Source: Adenanthera pavonina
Lineage: Eukaryota; Streptophyta; Magnoliopsida; Fabales; Fabaceae
Length of the DNA: 64,000 nucleotides
Assembly: GCA_026686845.1 (NCBI GenBank)
Contig: JAIVEN010000004.1
Coordinates: 22,414,827-22,478,826 of the forward strand
Direction: 5' to 3'
The notes beneath the pieces were generated by a model that was not told where the DNA came from, made no database searches, and saw only the letters and a list, made by a program, of their open reading frames with translations. Positions 33,870 to 44,330 of the stretch are shown in pieces (position 1 is the stretch's first letter; every line of letters begins with the position of its first letter). Position numbers and translations under genes: made by a program.

Positions 33870-36362
33870 ATGCAGTCCATGGATGCTCTTGAATCGAACC
33901 CTAATCCTCCTCCCTTCCTTCCTTCTGAAACTGTCGCTTCATACGATCATAACCCTCCTCCGCCGCCGCTGCAGGATAACGTTGCGTCGGATTTCCAGAA
34001 GCCTTATGAGCAAACTGCGAATTTCGATTATCAAAATTCATCGAGCAACGGAGCTTCAGATGGTCAAAACTTTAACGGTAACCCTCTGTCTGCTGCTGGG
34101 AATGGCCACGAGAATGGACTGGATAACAGTCAGGGTGCCGATAGCAATTCGAAGTCTGGGGTTGTGAAGCCGTTGATTTCTGAAAACGCTGGAACCAACA
34201 ATACCCAGAGTGGTACAGACAAAGATCACTCTGGGGGAGAAGAGGAAACTACAAGCAAACGTCGCCGCCGGAGTCGATGGGACCCGCAACCCGATTCCAA
34301 CGACCAGAGTGGTGGTGAAGCAGGTAGCGGAACGAAGAAGAGGAAGTCCCGTTGGGCTGATGATGAGCCGAAGCCGGTGATTCAGCTTCCCGATTTCATG
34401 GGCGGTATTGAGTTTGATCCTGAAATTCAAGCTTTGAATAGTAGGCTTCTTGAGATTAGTCGAATGCTGCAATCAGGTCTGCCTTTAGATGATCGCCCGG
34501 AAGGTGCTCGATCTCCTTCACCTGAACCTATATATGATAATATGGGAATTAGAATTAACACAAGAGAATATCGTGCCCGTGAAAGATTGCAAAAGGAGAG
34601 GCAAGAAATCATTTCTCAGATTATTAAGAAAAACCCCGCATTTAAGCCACCCGCAGATTATAGGCCACCTAAGCTTCAGAAGAAGCTGTACATACCAATG
34701 AAAGAATATCCCGGGTATAACTTTATAGGGCTTATTATTGGTCCTCGAGGTAACACTCAAAAGCGGATGGAAAGAGAAACTGGTGCTAAAATAGTGATTC
34801 GGGGTAAAGGGTCAGTGAAAGAGGGTAGACTGCAACAGAAGAGGGATTTGAAACCTGACCCTTCGGAGAATGAAGATTTGCATGTCCTTGTGGAGGCAGA
34901 AACGCAAGAATCACTTGAGGCTGCTGCAGGTATGGTGGAGAAGCTCCTGCAGCCTGTGGACGAGGTGTTGAATGAGCATAAGAGGCAACAACTTAGGGAA
35001 CTTGCGGCCTTGAATGGTACAATTAGGGATGAAGAATATTGCCGGCTGTGTGGTGAACCTGGTCATCGCCAATATGCATGTCCTACACGCACATCCACAT
35101 TTAAGAGTGAAGTGGTCTGTAAGCATTGTGGGGATGGTGGCCACCCAAGCATAGATTGTCCAGTGAAGGGAGCTACAGGCAAGAAGATGGATGATGAGTA
35201 TCAAAACTTCTTGGCAGAGCTGGGAGGGACAGTTCCAGAATCAGCAATAAAGCAGAACAGCATGTTGGCGATTGGCTCAGGCAACGCTGGAAGCAATCCT
35301 CCTTGGGCTAACAATACTGGATTGACTGCTGGTACATCACAACCTGGCTTAGGGGCTAATGCGGTTAAAAAGGAAATTGATGATACAAATTTGTATATTG
35401 GGTATTTACCACCCACTCTTGATGATGATGGTCTGATCCAATTGTTTCAACAATTTGGTGAGATTGTTATGGCTAAAGTCATAAAGGACCGAATGACTGG
35501 TTTGAGCAAAGGATATGGATTCGTCAAGTATGCTGATGTCCAAATGGCCAATAATGCCATTATGGCCATGAATGGTTATCGCCTTGAAGGCAGAACCATT
35601 GCAGTGCGAGTTGCTGGTAAGCCTCCTCAGCCTACTGTACCTCCTGGCCCGCCAGCATCAGCCATGCCCACATACCCAATTTCAAGTCAGCCCGTTGGCG
35701 CCTATCCATCCCAACAATATGCTGCTGGTGGTCCTCTTGGTAGTGCACCCCCTGGAAGTTATGCTAGTGCTCCAGTTCCATGGGGACCTCCTGTTCCTCC
35801 ACCATATGCTCCTTATGCTCCACCCCCACCTGGATCAACTATGTACCCCCCTGTTCAAGGCCAATCTGTGCCTCCTTATGGTGTTCAGTATCCTGCGGTC
35901 CAGACAGTTCCTCCTGGTGCCCCGTCCCAGCCTGCAACTTCTAGTGAATCACAGCAAAGTTTTCCTCCAGGGGTGCAGTCTGACAATAGTACCTCTACTC
36001 AATCTACACCAGTCAACATTTATGGGAGTTCAATACCTTCTATGCCGCCAACTGCTCAACCTACATATGCAGCATCTTATGGTTATCCGCCTTACTATGG
36101 TGCAGTTCCCCCTCCACCTCCTCCACCTGTCCCTGCACCTATCCCAACTTCAGACCATATGCCTTGGGCCACCAATGCTTCAGTGCCACCTCCTGCTGCT
36201 TCATCTGCAGAGAAGACAACATATGGTGCAGACAAGTCTCAGAGCATAGGAAATGTACCCTGGGCCACAAATCCTCCAATGCCTCCCCCTGTTTCAACTG
36301 CAGAGAAGCCAACATACGGTGCAGATTCTGAGTATGAGAAGTTCATGGCGGAGATGAAATGA
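33870..36362 (+). CDS. SF1: Splicing factor 1 / branchpoint-binding protein
   Basis: Nuclear protein of the early spliceosome: it binds the intron branch-point sequence and contacts U2AF. The 830-aa frame has no intron. In order: an N/Q-rich head; two U2AF-ligand-like motifs, KRRRRSRW (130-137) and KKRKSRW (156-162); the SF1 helix-hairpin (GGIEFDPEIQALNSRLLEIS, about 176-195); a KH-QUA2 fold from about 272 with the GPRG loop at 291-294; two CCHC zinc knuckles (C391-C404 and C417-C430); an RRM (507-583) with RNP2 LYIGYL and RNP1 KGYGFVKY; and a long proline/tyrosine/glutamine-rich tail with a repeated PWAT motif. The C-terminal RRM distinguishes plant SF1 from animal and yeast SF1. Length and order fit the plant family (about 800 aa). 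Start: first ATG of the frame; a second lies three codons later. Confidence 0.97.
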   Translation: MQSMDALESNPNPPPFLPSETVASYDHNPPPPPLQDNVASDFQKPYEQTANFDYQNSSSNGASDGQNFNGNPLSAAGNGHENGLDNSQGADSNSKSGVVKPLISENAGTNNTQSGTDKDHSGGEEETTSKRRRRSRWDPQPDSNDQSGGEAGSGTKKRKSRWADDEPKPVIQLPDFMGGIEFDPEIQALNSRLLEISRMLQSGLPLDDRPEGARSPSPEPIYDNMGIRINTREYRARERLQKERQEIISQIIKKNPAFKPPADYRPPKLQKKLYIPMKEYPGYNFIGLIIGPRGNTQKRMERETGAKIVIRGKGSVKEGRLQQKRDLKPDPSENEDLHVLVEAETQESLEAAAGMVEKLLQPVDEVLNEHKRQQLRELAALNGTIRDEEYCRLCGEPGHRQYACPTRTSTFKSEVVCKHCGDGGHPSIDCPVKGATGKKMDDEYQNFLAELGGTVPESAIKQNSMLAIGSGNAGSNPPWANNTGLTAGTSQPGLGANAVKKEIDDTNLYIGYLPPTLDDDGLIQLFQQFGEIVMAKVIKDRMTGLSKGYGFVKYADVQMANNAIMAMNGYRLEGRTIAVRVAGKPPQPTVPPGPPASAMPTYPISSQPVGAYPSQQYAAGGPLGSAPPGSYASAPVPWGPPVPPPYAPYAPPPPGSTMYPPVQGQSVPPYGVQYPAVQTVPPGAPSQPATSSESQQSFPPGVQSDNSTSTQSTPVNIYGSSIPSMPPTAQPTYAASYGYPPYYGAVPPPPPPPVPAPIPTSDHMPWATNASVPPPAASSAEKTTYGADKSQSIGNVPWATNPPMPPPVSTAEKPTYGADSEYEKFMAEMK

Positions 36363-39300
36363 TCTTGGTGTGACGTCATGCCTAATTTATTTAAGGTTTG
36401 TATACTATCGATATTTCTTTTATATGCTTGATTGGTGGCCTTTTGCATGTTATATGTTGATAGAATTTAAAATTCTGTGAACTTTCCTGCATCCTTTCAT
36501 ATTTAACTTAGATAGTTTCATGAAGTAGTTACTTATGACCTTGCATGTTCACCATTGAAGGTTTTTTCCATGAAAACCTTGTTGTTTTTGATATTTTTGT
36601 TATTCGAATCTGCAACTTTACTGGTATTCAATCTAACATTGCGTTGTTGGATGCATTTTTCCATTTGTAGTTGACTCATCATGACTGCATAAGGCAATTT
36701 TGGGGAGTAACATATTTTGTAATTGCAACATATTTCTTCTTGGAGTTGCTCCCTCTGTTTCAGAAAATATGTTGCCTTGGAATGTGGCTATTTTTCAAAA
36801 AGTCTGTAATTTTAGAATTTCAATGAGAGCATTAATTATTTTTATACAATTTCACCCTTCATTAATATTGTAAACTCCTCTTAACTTCAATGAGTACAAT
36901 TTCAATGGGTATTCATTATAAGGGCATTTTAGTTAAACAACATCAAGTTTTACTACCATCTAGATAACTTAATAACGTCCTTAAACAGTGTGCATAACCT
37001 CAACATTTTTGAAATGAAGGAAGTATCATTTTACCAGGAGAGGAGAATACTGGCTTCTAAGGTCTTCCTTTTCCTTCTAATCCTAAGGAAAGCTAGTCTT
37101 TGTGTAAAAAAAGTTTATTTAATGTTCTCCTTTTATTCACTTTTACACTTGATTTTCCACTTGTTTTTTTTTTGTATAACTGAAGGGCCTTTACAGAAAA
37201 AAGGTGAAAATATTATGTCTATGTAAGTATATGATTCTTTCCACGCATACTGTTTCCTGGATTAATTTTTCTTCAGCTCACGTATTAATGTTATTGAGTT
37301 TGGTGCCATTCCTATTTTAATGCTGAACAAAAATCATCTGGAGCAGAAACTAGTTAAAGTTGTATGGTACAGGTATAAAATTCTTATTCTCTCGAATATG
37401 TACAACAAAAAAGGGAAATATTTATTGTTCTGAAGTTTTTATCTGTATCATTTCAATGGTCTAGTGAAGTAATGGATGCTCATCTTCTAATGCAGTGTTT
37501 TGCAGATTATATCACAGTCATATCTAGTATAAGAGTGCTTTCTTTTTCTCTGTTTATCCATATGGGGGGTTGTCTATGTTATTGATTTTGATGTTATTAT
37601 ATAATAAATATAGATGTGTTCTTATGTTACTTATTATGTTACTTACTGATGTGAATATATTAATCATGATGTTGCAGTTCTTAACTCTTCATTGTTATTA
37701 TCTAACATTTTGACAGGCTTGATGTTTCTTGGAGCTCTTGTGAACCTGATTTCTTAACCTCTTGCCATGACTTTCTTGGAAGTTTGGGACTCACTTCTTT
37801 AACCTTGCTGTACTCTTATGAAATTTGCAGAGATTTGGCCAAAAAAGTTGGGAACAGTCTTATCATCCTGGAGAGGCAACATCAAAGGGACTTTGAGTTA
37901 TAATGATTATTATTGATCTTTGCTTATCTTGTTGGACTTACGCTTTCTTATTTTTCTTGTTTATGGTTGCTTATTGATTCATACAGGAATGTCTGGTTGC
38001 TAAAGTTTTCTTCTGATAGTATCCCTTGTGGCTGCTGGTTCCTTCTGTTGAAAGTAGATACATTTCTCTTGATCTCATTTATTTAGTTATTAAAAATGTA
38101 TTCTAACTTCTTTGTAATTTTGGATTGTAAGTGTCTTTATTTTGAGGGCTCTAATTCTTTGAATTGCTTGGTGCTGAGGATATCTTATATTGGTGTTGTT
38201 AGTAATATGATCCCAAAGGTAACCATGTTCTTTATTTAAACAGATATCTTCCCAAATATAAGTTGTGCATTTACATAGTACGTTGTTATTAACAGTTCCA
38301 GCCTTGTTGCTAAAGAACATTTTATCCTATCATGCTGAATGTCAGACTATGGCACAACTGCATATTTTGCCGCAATTTAATATATAGCTGACATGGTGTT
38401 ACTAGCACCAAATTCTTGTATGATACAAGCAATTATCAAGTCTGACATTTGTTTCTGAAGTGGTTCCTTGTTATTGGCATAAGTTAAAGGCTGAAGTCTA
38501 TATGATTATTGGTAGTTTTTGTGACTTGTCTGCACTTACTAGGCTAACCTGTGTTGCTGGGCAAATGTTGAAAGTGAATGACCAAAGAATTCATGTTTTG
38601 GGTTGTTTTCTAACATCCTGCAAGATGTCTGCTCACATTTGGATTCAAACTTTTGGGTTTCATTGTGTTTTGTTTATCTTAATTTTTCTCACTCATGAAT
38701 ACAATATTTCAATTAAAATGTTCAATAAATAATTGAGCCGTGCTAGCTCACTAGTGTGTTTGGCATAGAAGATGTGTTAGTTCTGTAGAATTCATTTCTT
38801 TATGCAAACTGCAGAGGCTCCTAAAAATAGTACCATATTTAGCCTAAGACACTTGCAGAGTAGCAATAAATGGGTATACTGTTTCCTTGCTTTTACTGCA
38901 ACGTGGAACTTCATTTATCAGGTTAGAATCTTTAAGACCATGAGATTCGAGAGATGGATAACTTTGACTCTGGAACTGGTCTCTCATTTTCTCTCAAGAG
39001 TTCACCTCGGAGGTTTTAGACTAATATCGCATGTTGAGACTGTCCCGAAATTGTTGCCCTTCATCCTAACTCAAGGTTTTGGTATAGCCAGAAAACAGTT
39101 ACTTTATAACCATAAAAAGTCTTTTTGCATGGCTTCATCTTGTGATCTCTTAACATGGTAGTTATCTGTCAGTGTTTATGATTTCTCATCCATATATGGA
39201 TGTTATTTAGTTATTCCTTCTCATTTGCTGCGTTAGTTTTGCATGGAATCCCACATACATTCATGCATGTGTACATATATGTTATAACTTGGAAGCGCTG

Positions 39301-40260
39301 ACTGATAATATAATGTTGTGTTTGATTGTAACCTCTGCAGTGTGTGTATTTTGTTGGGTGAATGGGAATGACCTTGAGCAATCTTACTATGTGCGTCAAC
39401 AATTGTAGGCTACTCAGTTCAATTTGTGTTTTTTCACTTTTGATAAACCTGTATTTACAGTTTTGATCTTTTTAAATTTCAATTTTGGCTGCAATCACTG
39501 CCTGTAATGCATTTATTTTACTAAGCAAAATCATCAGGATCATTTGCCTGTGCATTCATTTGGCTAACTTAAGTTACATGTACAGTATACCAGTATGGTT
39601 TTACTCCTAAACCGTAAGATTAGTTGCCATCAGTCGTCAAACTTTAGTTGCATGTTTCTATCCCTTGTGTAGATGGAATATTGTAATATATTTGGTCGGT
39701 GGTTGTATGATCGAGTCCTGTGGTCTGCCTCTGATTTTCTTGCCTGCTGCAAATTGTTCTGAAGGAGTGGTGAATTCTGCCCGGCCTTAATGGCTGAATT
39801 TTCAAGTCACAAAAGATTTGAGTTTTGGTACGGGTCCTATCTTCTTGCCTACCAAGTGAATATAGCCAGTGAGTTTCTAGTTTGTGTTTCTCTGGGTCTC
39901 CTTGTGGTAATGCTTCATTTCCTTTTGGCTGGATGGCGTTAGCTTTGCCCGTCAAGAGCAGATGCATTAGGTTTGTAAGAAAGTTAGGTTATGACCTGCC
40001 TGTTATAAGTTTAATCCCTATGCCCTGGTTTTGTGCTCTGACATCTTGTCTCCAATGGGACAACATATTGTTGCTTTTCTTTCTCCACCCACACCCCCCC
40101 CCCCCTCCTTTGGGGCTTTGGTGATAGACCTTGCATTGTAGTTGATACTGATGTCGTATGTTCTTTTGAAAGCAGTGTCAAGAATGGTGCTCCTCAGTTC
40201 TGAGTGGGGATCGAGAGCAAGTTTAATATATAAGCACCAACAATCACTTTCTACCATCTT
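36363..40260 (+). other. SF1 3' UTR and downstream DNA
   Basis: A possible 3' UTR intron runs from a donor at 36396 (TTTAAG/GTTTGT) to an acceptor at 37716 (TTTTGACAG). The stretch behind it (37717-37900) could be the terminal exon. No other coding frame is convincing; open frames at 38802-39161 (plus) and 39644-39967 (minus) have no recognisable domains. A poly-C run lies at 40096-40109. Confidence 0.35.
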
Positions 40261-42580
40261 TAAGTATCTCGAAGTTCAAGAACAGGATTACAACATTCCA
40301 TAACAACCAAAAGCAAGATTTTTACATTTAACCTTAGAAGTAATTTTCGAGTTAGCGGATAGAATTTCCCAGGACAGCTTCAAATCACAAAAAACATCTC
40401 CATGAATCTTTTAACAATATGAAGAGAGGAGTAAGATTATATCAACGCCTCAATGTTTTGAAGCGAGAAAATTGGTGCATAAAAATCTCAATATTCTTAG
40501 ACTTAGTGCTGCTCTCACGTCCTCCCAAAATTTCCTTTTGTTTTTGAGCTGCAGGTTGCCCATTTTTATCAAATCTGTTAAGCTGGAAAATCCTCAGAAC
40601 CACTAATGTCATTCATTAGGCTATGTTAGTGCATAATTGGTCTTTAAATTGCCCGTTAAACATATGGGATATTACAATGATCACATATCATTTCAAGTAA
40701 CATCATTCCGTGATGAACATCAAGTTATTATAAAAAATCTAATTAAAATTTAATTTAAGAAGAGCAAAACCTAAAATTGATTTCCGTCATATTTCAAATG
40801 ACACACAGAATGCCAAGTAGGAACTTTGTTTGACCATCAATAACTCCAGCTTGCATGTGTCGATCATTCAACATTTGTAGGAACTATGTTTAATGTCAAG
40901 TAGCAACCATGTTTCGCACCTGATTTCGTATGTTCTTGGAAAGCAACTAACAATACTCTACAAATGTTCTTCCCTAAATGGTATTGCTTGAAGCGAAGCT
41001 AATCTTCATGAAGAAGTTAAATATACATCACCTTTTTGTCGTTGTGTTTGATGCATTTCAATCTACTCTAACACGTCTGTGTTTTTTTTGCAGACTACTT
41101 GTCTTTTGTAACTTTTATTTTTAATGGTAATAAAAATGTAATTTTAAAAAAATTGGCATTTAAAAAAAAATGATTTGCGGCTTGCACGTGGATGGTCGAT
41201 ATTTAAAGTTTTTAGTTTTTATATTTTAAAATGATAAGATTATATTTTTAAAAATATCACTATAAAATTATCTTTATTTTAGATTATGTTTTCAATAAAA
41301 TAAAAGGATGTTAAAAATATAAGAATGAAATAAAACTAAATATGAACCATTTAATTTTAATTTAGATGATCTAAATATGCGATGAGCATTTGCTACTCAT
41401 CACTACAATGAGGCATGAGCATTGAAAGCAGACTCGAGATATTGAGTTTTTTTTACTTGATTCAACTACCTTTTGCTCTTTGTATCCAAAATAAGAAAAA
41501 CAGAAAAAAAACCTTTTGTTCTCTGAATCTCATATGATGATAGAAAAATGACTTATCTTGAAATAATAAATCAATTAGGATATTTTCCATTTATTCTTTT
41601 ATTAGAAATAAAAATTAATCTTAAATATTCAAATTAACTGTAACAAAATTATTAACCATCATTTTTACATTTGAATTGGATATTTTTATTCAATTTAATT
41701 ATTTTATTATAATTTCATAATTATTTTCTCAACTTCTAAAAAAATTTCTTTACATGACTCAATGACGGTGAACCGTAAAAATTACATTTATTTATCTACA
41801 ATATCTATTTTTTTGTCATTAAAAATTTATGGTCAAAATTGGACTTTTTTCTTTTAAATTTATTGGTGAGTTCATCTAAGCTTGTTGAATCCTAGATATC
41901 ACGTTACATTTTACTAATTTTTATCTTGTCGAAAGTTTTTAAATTTTGTACATCTATTACATTTTCTTTAAAACTTTTAAATGTGTGTAAAAATTAAATA
42001 AAATTATTATATAATCCATGACGAATTGTTACATGATTTTATATTTATAAATATAATAATATAATGATATTAATATTCATCCATTGAGTAAATTAATAAA
42101 AGAATAAAAGAATAAGTAGGTGAAAAAATAGAGAATGAAACCAAATTTAATTAAAAAAAAAAAAGACATATATCTTTTCTTTTAGGATATTTTCGTCTCA
42201 AAGCCATGGGCTAGCTAAGGAGAGGTGAGATCATTTCCAATGTAATCTGCTTCATCATGTTCTTAAAGCTAGATACATGGGATCATACTAGATGATTGGA
42301 AGCGAGACATAAATCATGGGCTATATTTTTATTTACATAATTATTTAGTATCTAATATTATTAAGTCATATTTAAGTATTATTGGATATAAATTTCCCAA
42401 AATATGTGCTTTATATACACTAGAGTTGTATGTTGTACATAAACAATCAATTTACATTTGACTATGGAATTGGATATTATTTTTCTCTAATTTAATTTTT
42501 TTATAATTTTATCATTAAGTTCTCAAGTTTTTCAAATTTTTTTTATAAGACTCAAGTGATGGTGAGCTTAAAAAATTATA
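40261..42580. other. AT-rich intergenic DNA with one copy of a duplicated segment
   Basis: No gene seen. Bases 41680-41960 resemble 42465-42580 joined to 43963-44130: shared landmarks are GAATTGGATATT, GACTCAA, GGTGA, TTTATT(T)ACAATAT and ATCTAAGCTTGTTGA. This is an old segmental duplication; the second copy is split by the MULE. Confidence 0.6.
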
Positions 42581-42830
42581 GGGAAAATTATAGATAAATA
42601 TTACATAGGACATAAATTTACAAAAACATATTTTAAACTTTTATATTTACAATGAGGTACCAAGATACCTAATTATAAACATGTTTATTGGGAGAAAAGA
42701 TAGTTTTTCCCTTTGTGCCAAAATGTTTTTTCCTTTTATAATTTTTATATCATTTTCTTTTAAAATGAATATATTCATTTGCAACTAATACTTAATGATT
42801 TATAACGGACGTTGATAAATTTGTAATTGA

Positions 42831-42928
42831 GGTGATGGTTGACCATCTAAGTGGGGTCCATTTGATGGTTAACTAGATCAGACATTGAGTTGTTGATCTG
42901 GTCAACCATCAGATGGTCAATTATCACC
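42831..42928. repeat. Nested inverted repeat in the MULE
   Basis: Outer arms GGTGATGGTTGACCATC (42831-42847) and GATGGTCAATTATCACC (42912-42928), inner arms GATGGTTAACTAGATCA (42864-42880) and TGATCTGGTCAACCATC (42894-42910), with a 13-base loop. A transcript of either strand would form a long hairpin with few mismatches. Confidence 0.75.
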
Positions 42929-43492
42929 TATTTATAATTGATAACTAACAATCAAGAATTTGCAATCGATACATATACATTTTCAACTAAAGAAAAAAAA
43001 ATCACACACATATTTGCAATTAATATACATAAATTTGTAACTATTTTACCTAGATTTGCAATTGATAAGTGTACACTTTCAACTAAAAAAAAAATAATCC
43101 CACACATTTGCAACTAATACATGTTAATTTTCAATTATTCTACCTAAGTTTGCAACTGAAATTAAAAAACAAAAACTAGTAACAACCCAAAAAAGGAGAA
43201 CTCACCAGCAACATCCCAAAAACTAGCAACAACACCAGAAGATCAAGAAGGGGGAGAGAAGATGAAGATGGTGCCACATATGATGTGAGATGTGTTGGTG
43301 TAGTTGAAGAAGTTCACCCTTCATATCTTGAAATGGAGCTTTGGCACATGGGTAACTAAACTCATATCCAATCTTCCCACTCTAACGATTCCTCTTTTTC
43401 TTCCTTTGGAAAGTGCTCATCGGCACTGGTGCTTCATGTGACTCCAACATTGCTAGTTTTGATTATGAGATGCTTGATCGGTGGCTCGCTTT

Positions 43493-43535
43493 CTAGATCT
43501 AGGTTGGAAATCTAGGTTTTCCAACCTAGATCTAG
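43493..43535. repeat. Perfect 18-bp inverted repeat with 7-base loop
   Basis: Arms CTAGATCTAGGTTGGAAA (43493-43510) and its exact complement (43518-43535). The arm itself holds CTAGATCTAG, so it is palindromic at two levels. Confidence 0.9.
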
Positions 43536-44225
43536 GTTGCAATAGTGACAAGGAGATAGAGGATGGGGAGACGAGGGGAACTTCAATGGGGGACAGGGAG
43601 ACAAGGGAGATTGTAAAGGAGGGAAGGAGATGATGGGGCTATGGGGAGATGAGAGAGATTGTGGAGAAGGGAAGGAGGCGATGGGCCATGGGGGAGACAA
43701 GGGAGATACTTTGCGGATGGGAGCAATGACCGGAGATGAGACAAGATCTGAGGCGGTGAAGGAGAAAAGGAAGGAGGAGAGAAACGAAGAAACAAGAGGA
43801 ATGAGAGGGAGGGAGGAGGAAAAAGGGAGAGGGGCAATTTCGTCTTTTCGCATGATCAACATAGTTACATTTAGGTATCATAGTAGCCCTGTGTGATTAC
43901 TAATATTTAAGGTACTTAACTGTAATTTTTTTATTCTTGTTGTATTTAATTGTAACTTTCCCAAAATTATATATTTATTTACAATATTTATATTCTTTTT
44001 ATGCCATTAATAAAAAAACTATAGTAAAAATTATACTTCAATTTATTGATGAGTTTATCTAAGCTTGTTGAGTTCTAGTTCTAGATAATACGTTAGATTA
44101 TGTTAATTTTTATTGTGTCTTAAATTTTGCATATCTTATGTTTTGATTGTATTATATATAAATACAATATTATAACAACATTAAGATAAAATCTGAAACC
44201 GTTGGGCGAAGTAACATATAATCCC

Positions 44226-44272
44226 AGTGGTACAGCGCCTGTCTTGCGATCTGTGTGTCTCGTGTTCGATCC
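44226..44272 (+). promoter_or_regulatory. tRNA-like A box and B box upstream of RPC4
   Basis: An A-box-like AGTGGTACAGCGCC (44226-44239) and a near-consensus B box GTGTTCGATCC (44262-44272) lie 59 bp upstream of the RPC4 ATG. The spacing is within the range Pol III tolerates. The flanks do not fold into a full tRNA (weak acceptor and T stems), so it is a tRNA-derived relic such as a SINE head or decayed tRNA gene. Confidence 0.5.
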
Positions 44273-44330
44273 ATGCCCTAATCTCATTTTCTCATTTTGA
44301 ACTTGGTCCAGCTTCTTCAGCTCAACAACT

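Larger units (their letters stand above)
42581..43962. mobile_element. Non-autonomous MULE-type element (TSD AAAATTATA)
   Basis: Starts GGGAAAATTATAGATAAATA and ends in TTTCCC; the reverse complement of the right end reads GGGAAAGTTACAATTAAATA, so the ends are inverted repeats over at least 20 bp. A perfect 9-bp TSD AAAATTATA flanks it (42572-42580 and 43963-43971), as expected for Mutator-like elements. The 1382-bp body has no transposase. It holds a nested hairpin (42831-42928), a perfect 18-bp palindrome (43493-43535) and a GA-rich tract (43545-43835). Its open frames read low-complexity sequence. It could carry captured host DNA near 43320-43490, which is unproven. Confidence 0.85.

Noticed and set aside
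35572..36249. 225-aa ORF overlapping the SF1 C-terminus
   Set aside because: A shifted reading of the proline/tyrosine-rich SF1 tail; the SF1 frame explains the DNA.
39644..39967. 107-aa minus-strand ORF downstream of SF1
   Set aside because: No domain, no supporting splice sites and unusual composition; not supportable as a gene.
40018..40257. Glycine-rich ORF over the poly-C tract
   Set aside because: The glycine run comes from the homopolymer at 40096-40109; no other coding sign.
42581..43962. Protein gene in the GA-rich tract (ORFs at 43512-43896 on both strands)
   Set aside because: Open frames arise from low-complexity purine/pyrimidine sequence inside a MULE; no domain or splice structure is visible.
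44221..44290. Functional tRNA gene upstream of RPC4
   Set aside because: A and B boxes are recognisable, but the acceptor and T stems pair poorly and no sensible anticodon arm forms.
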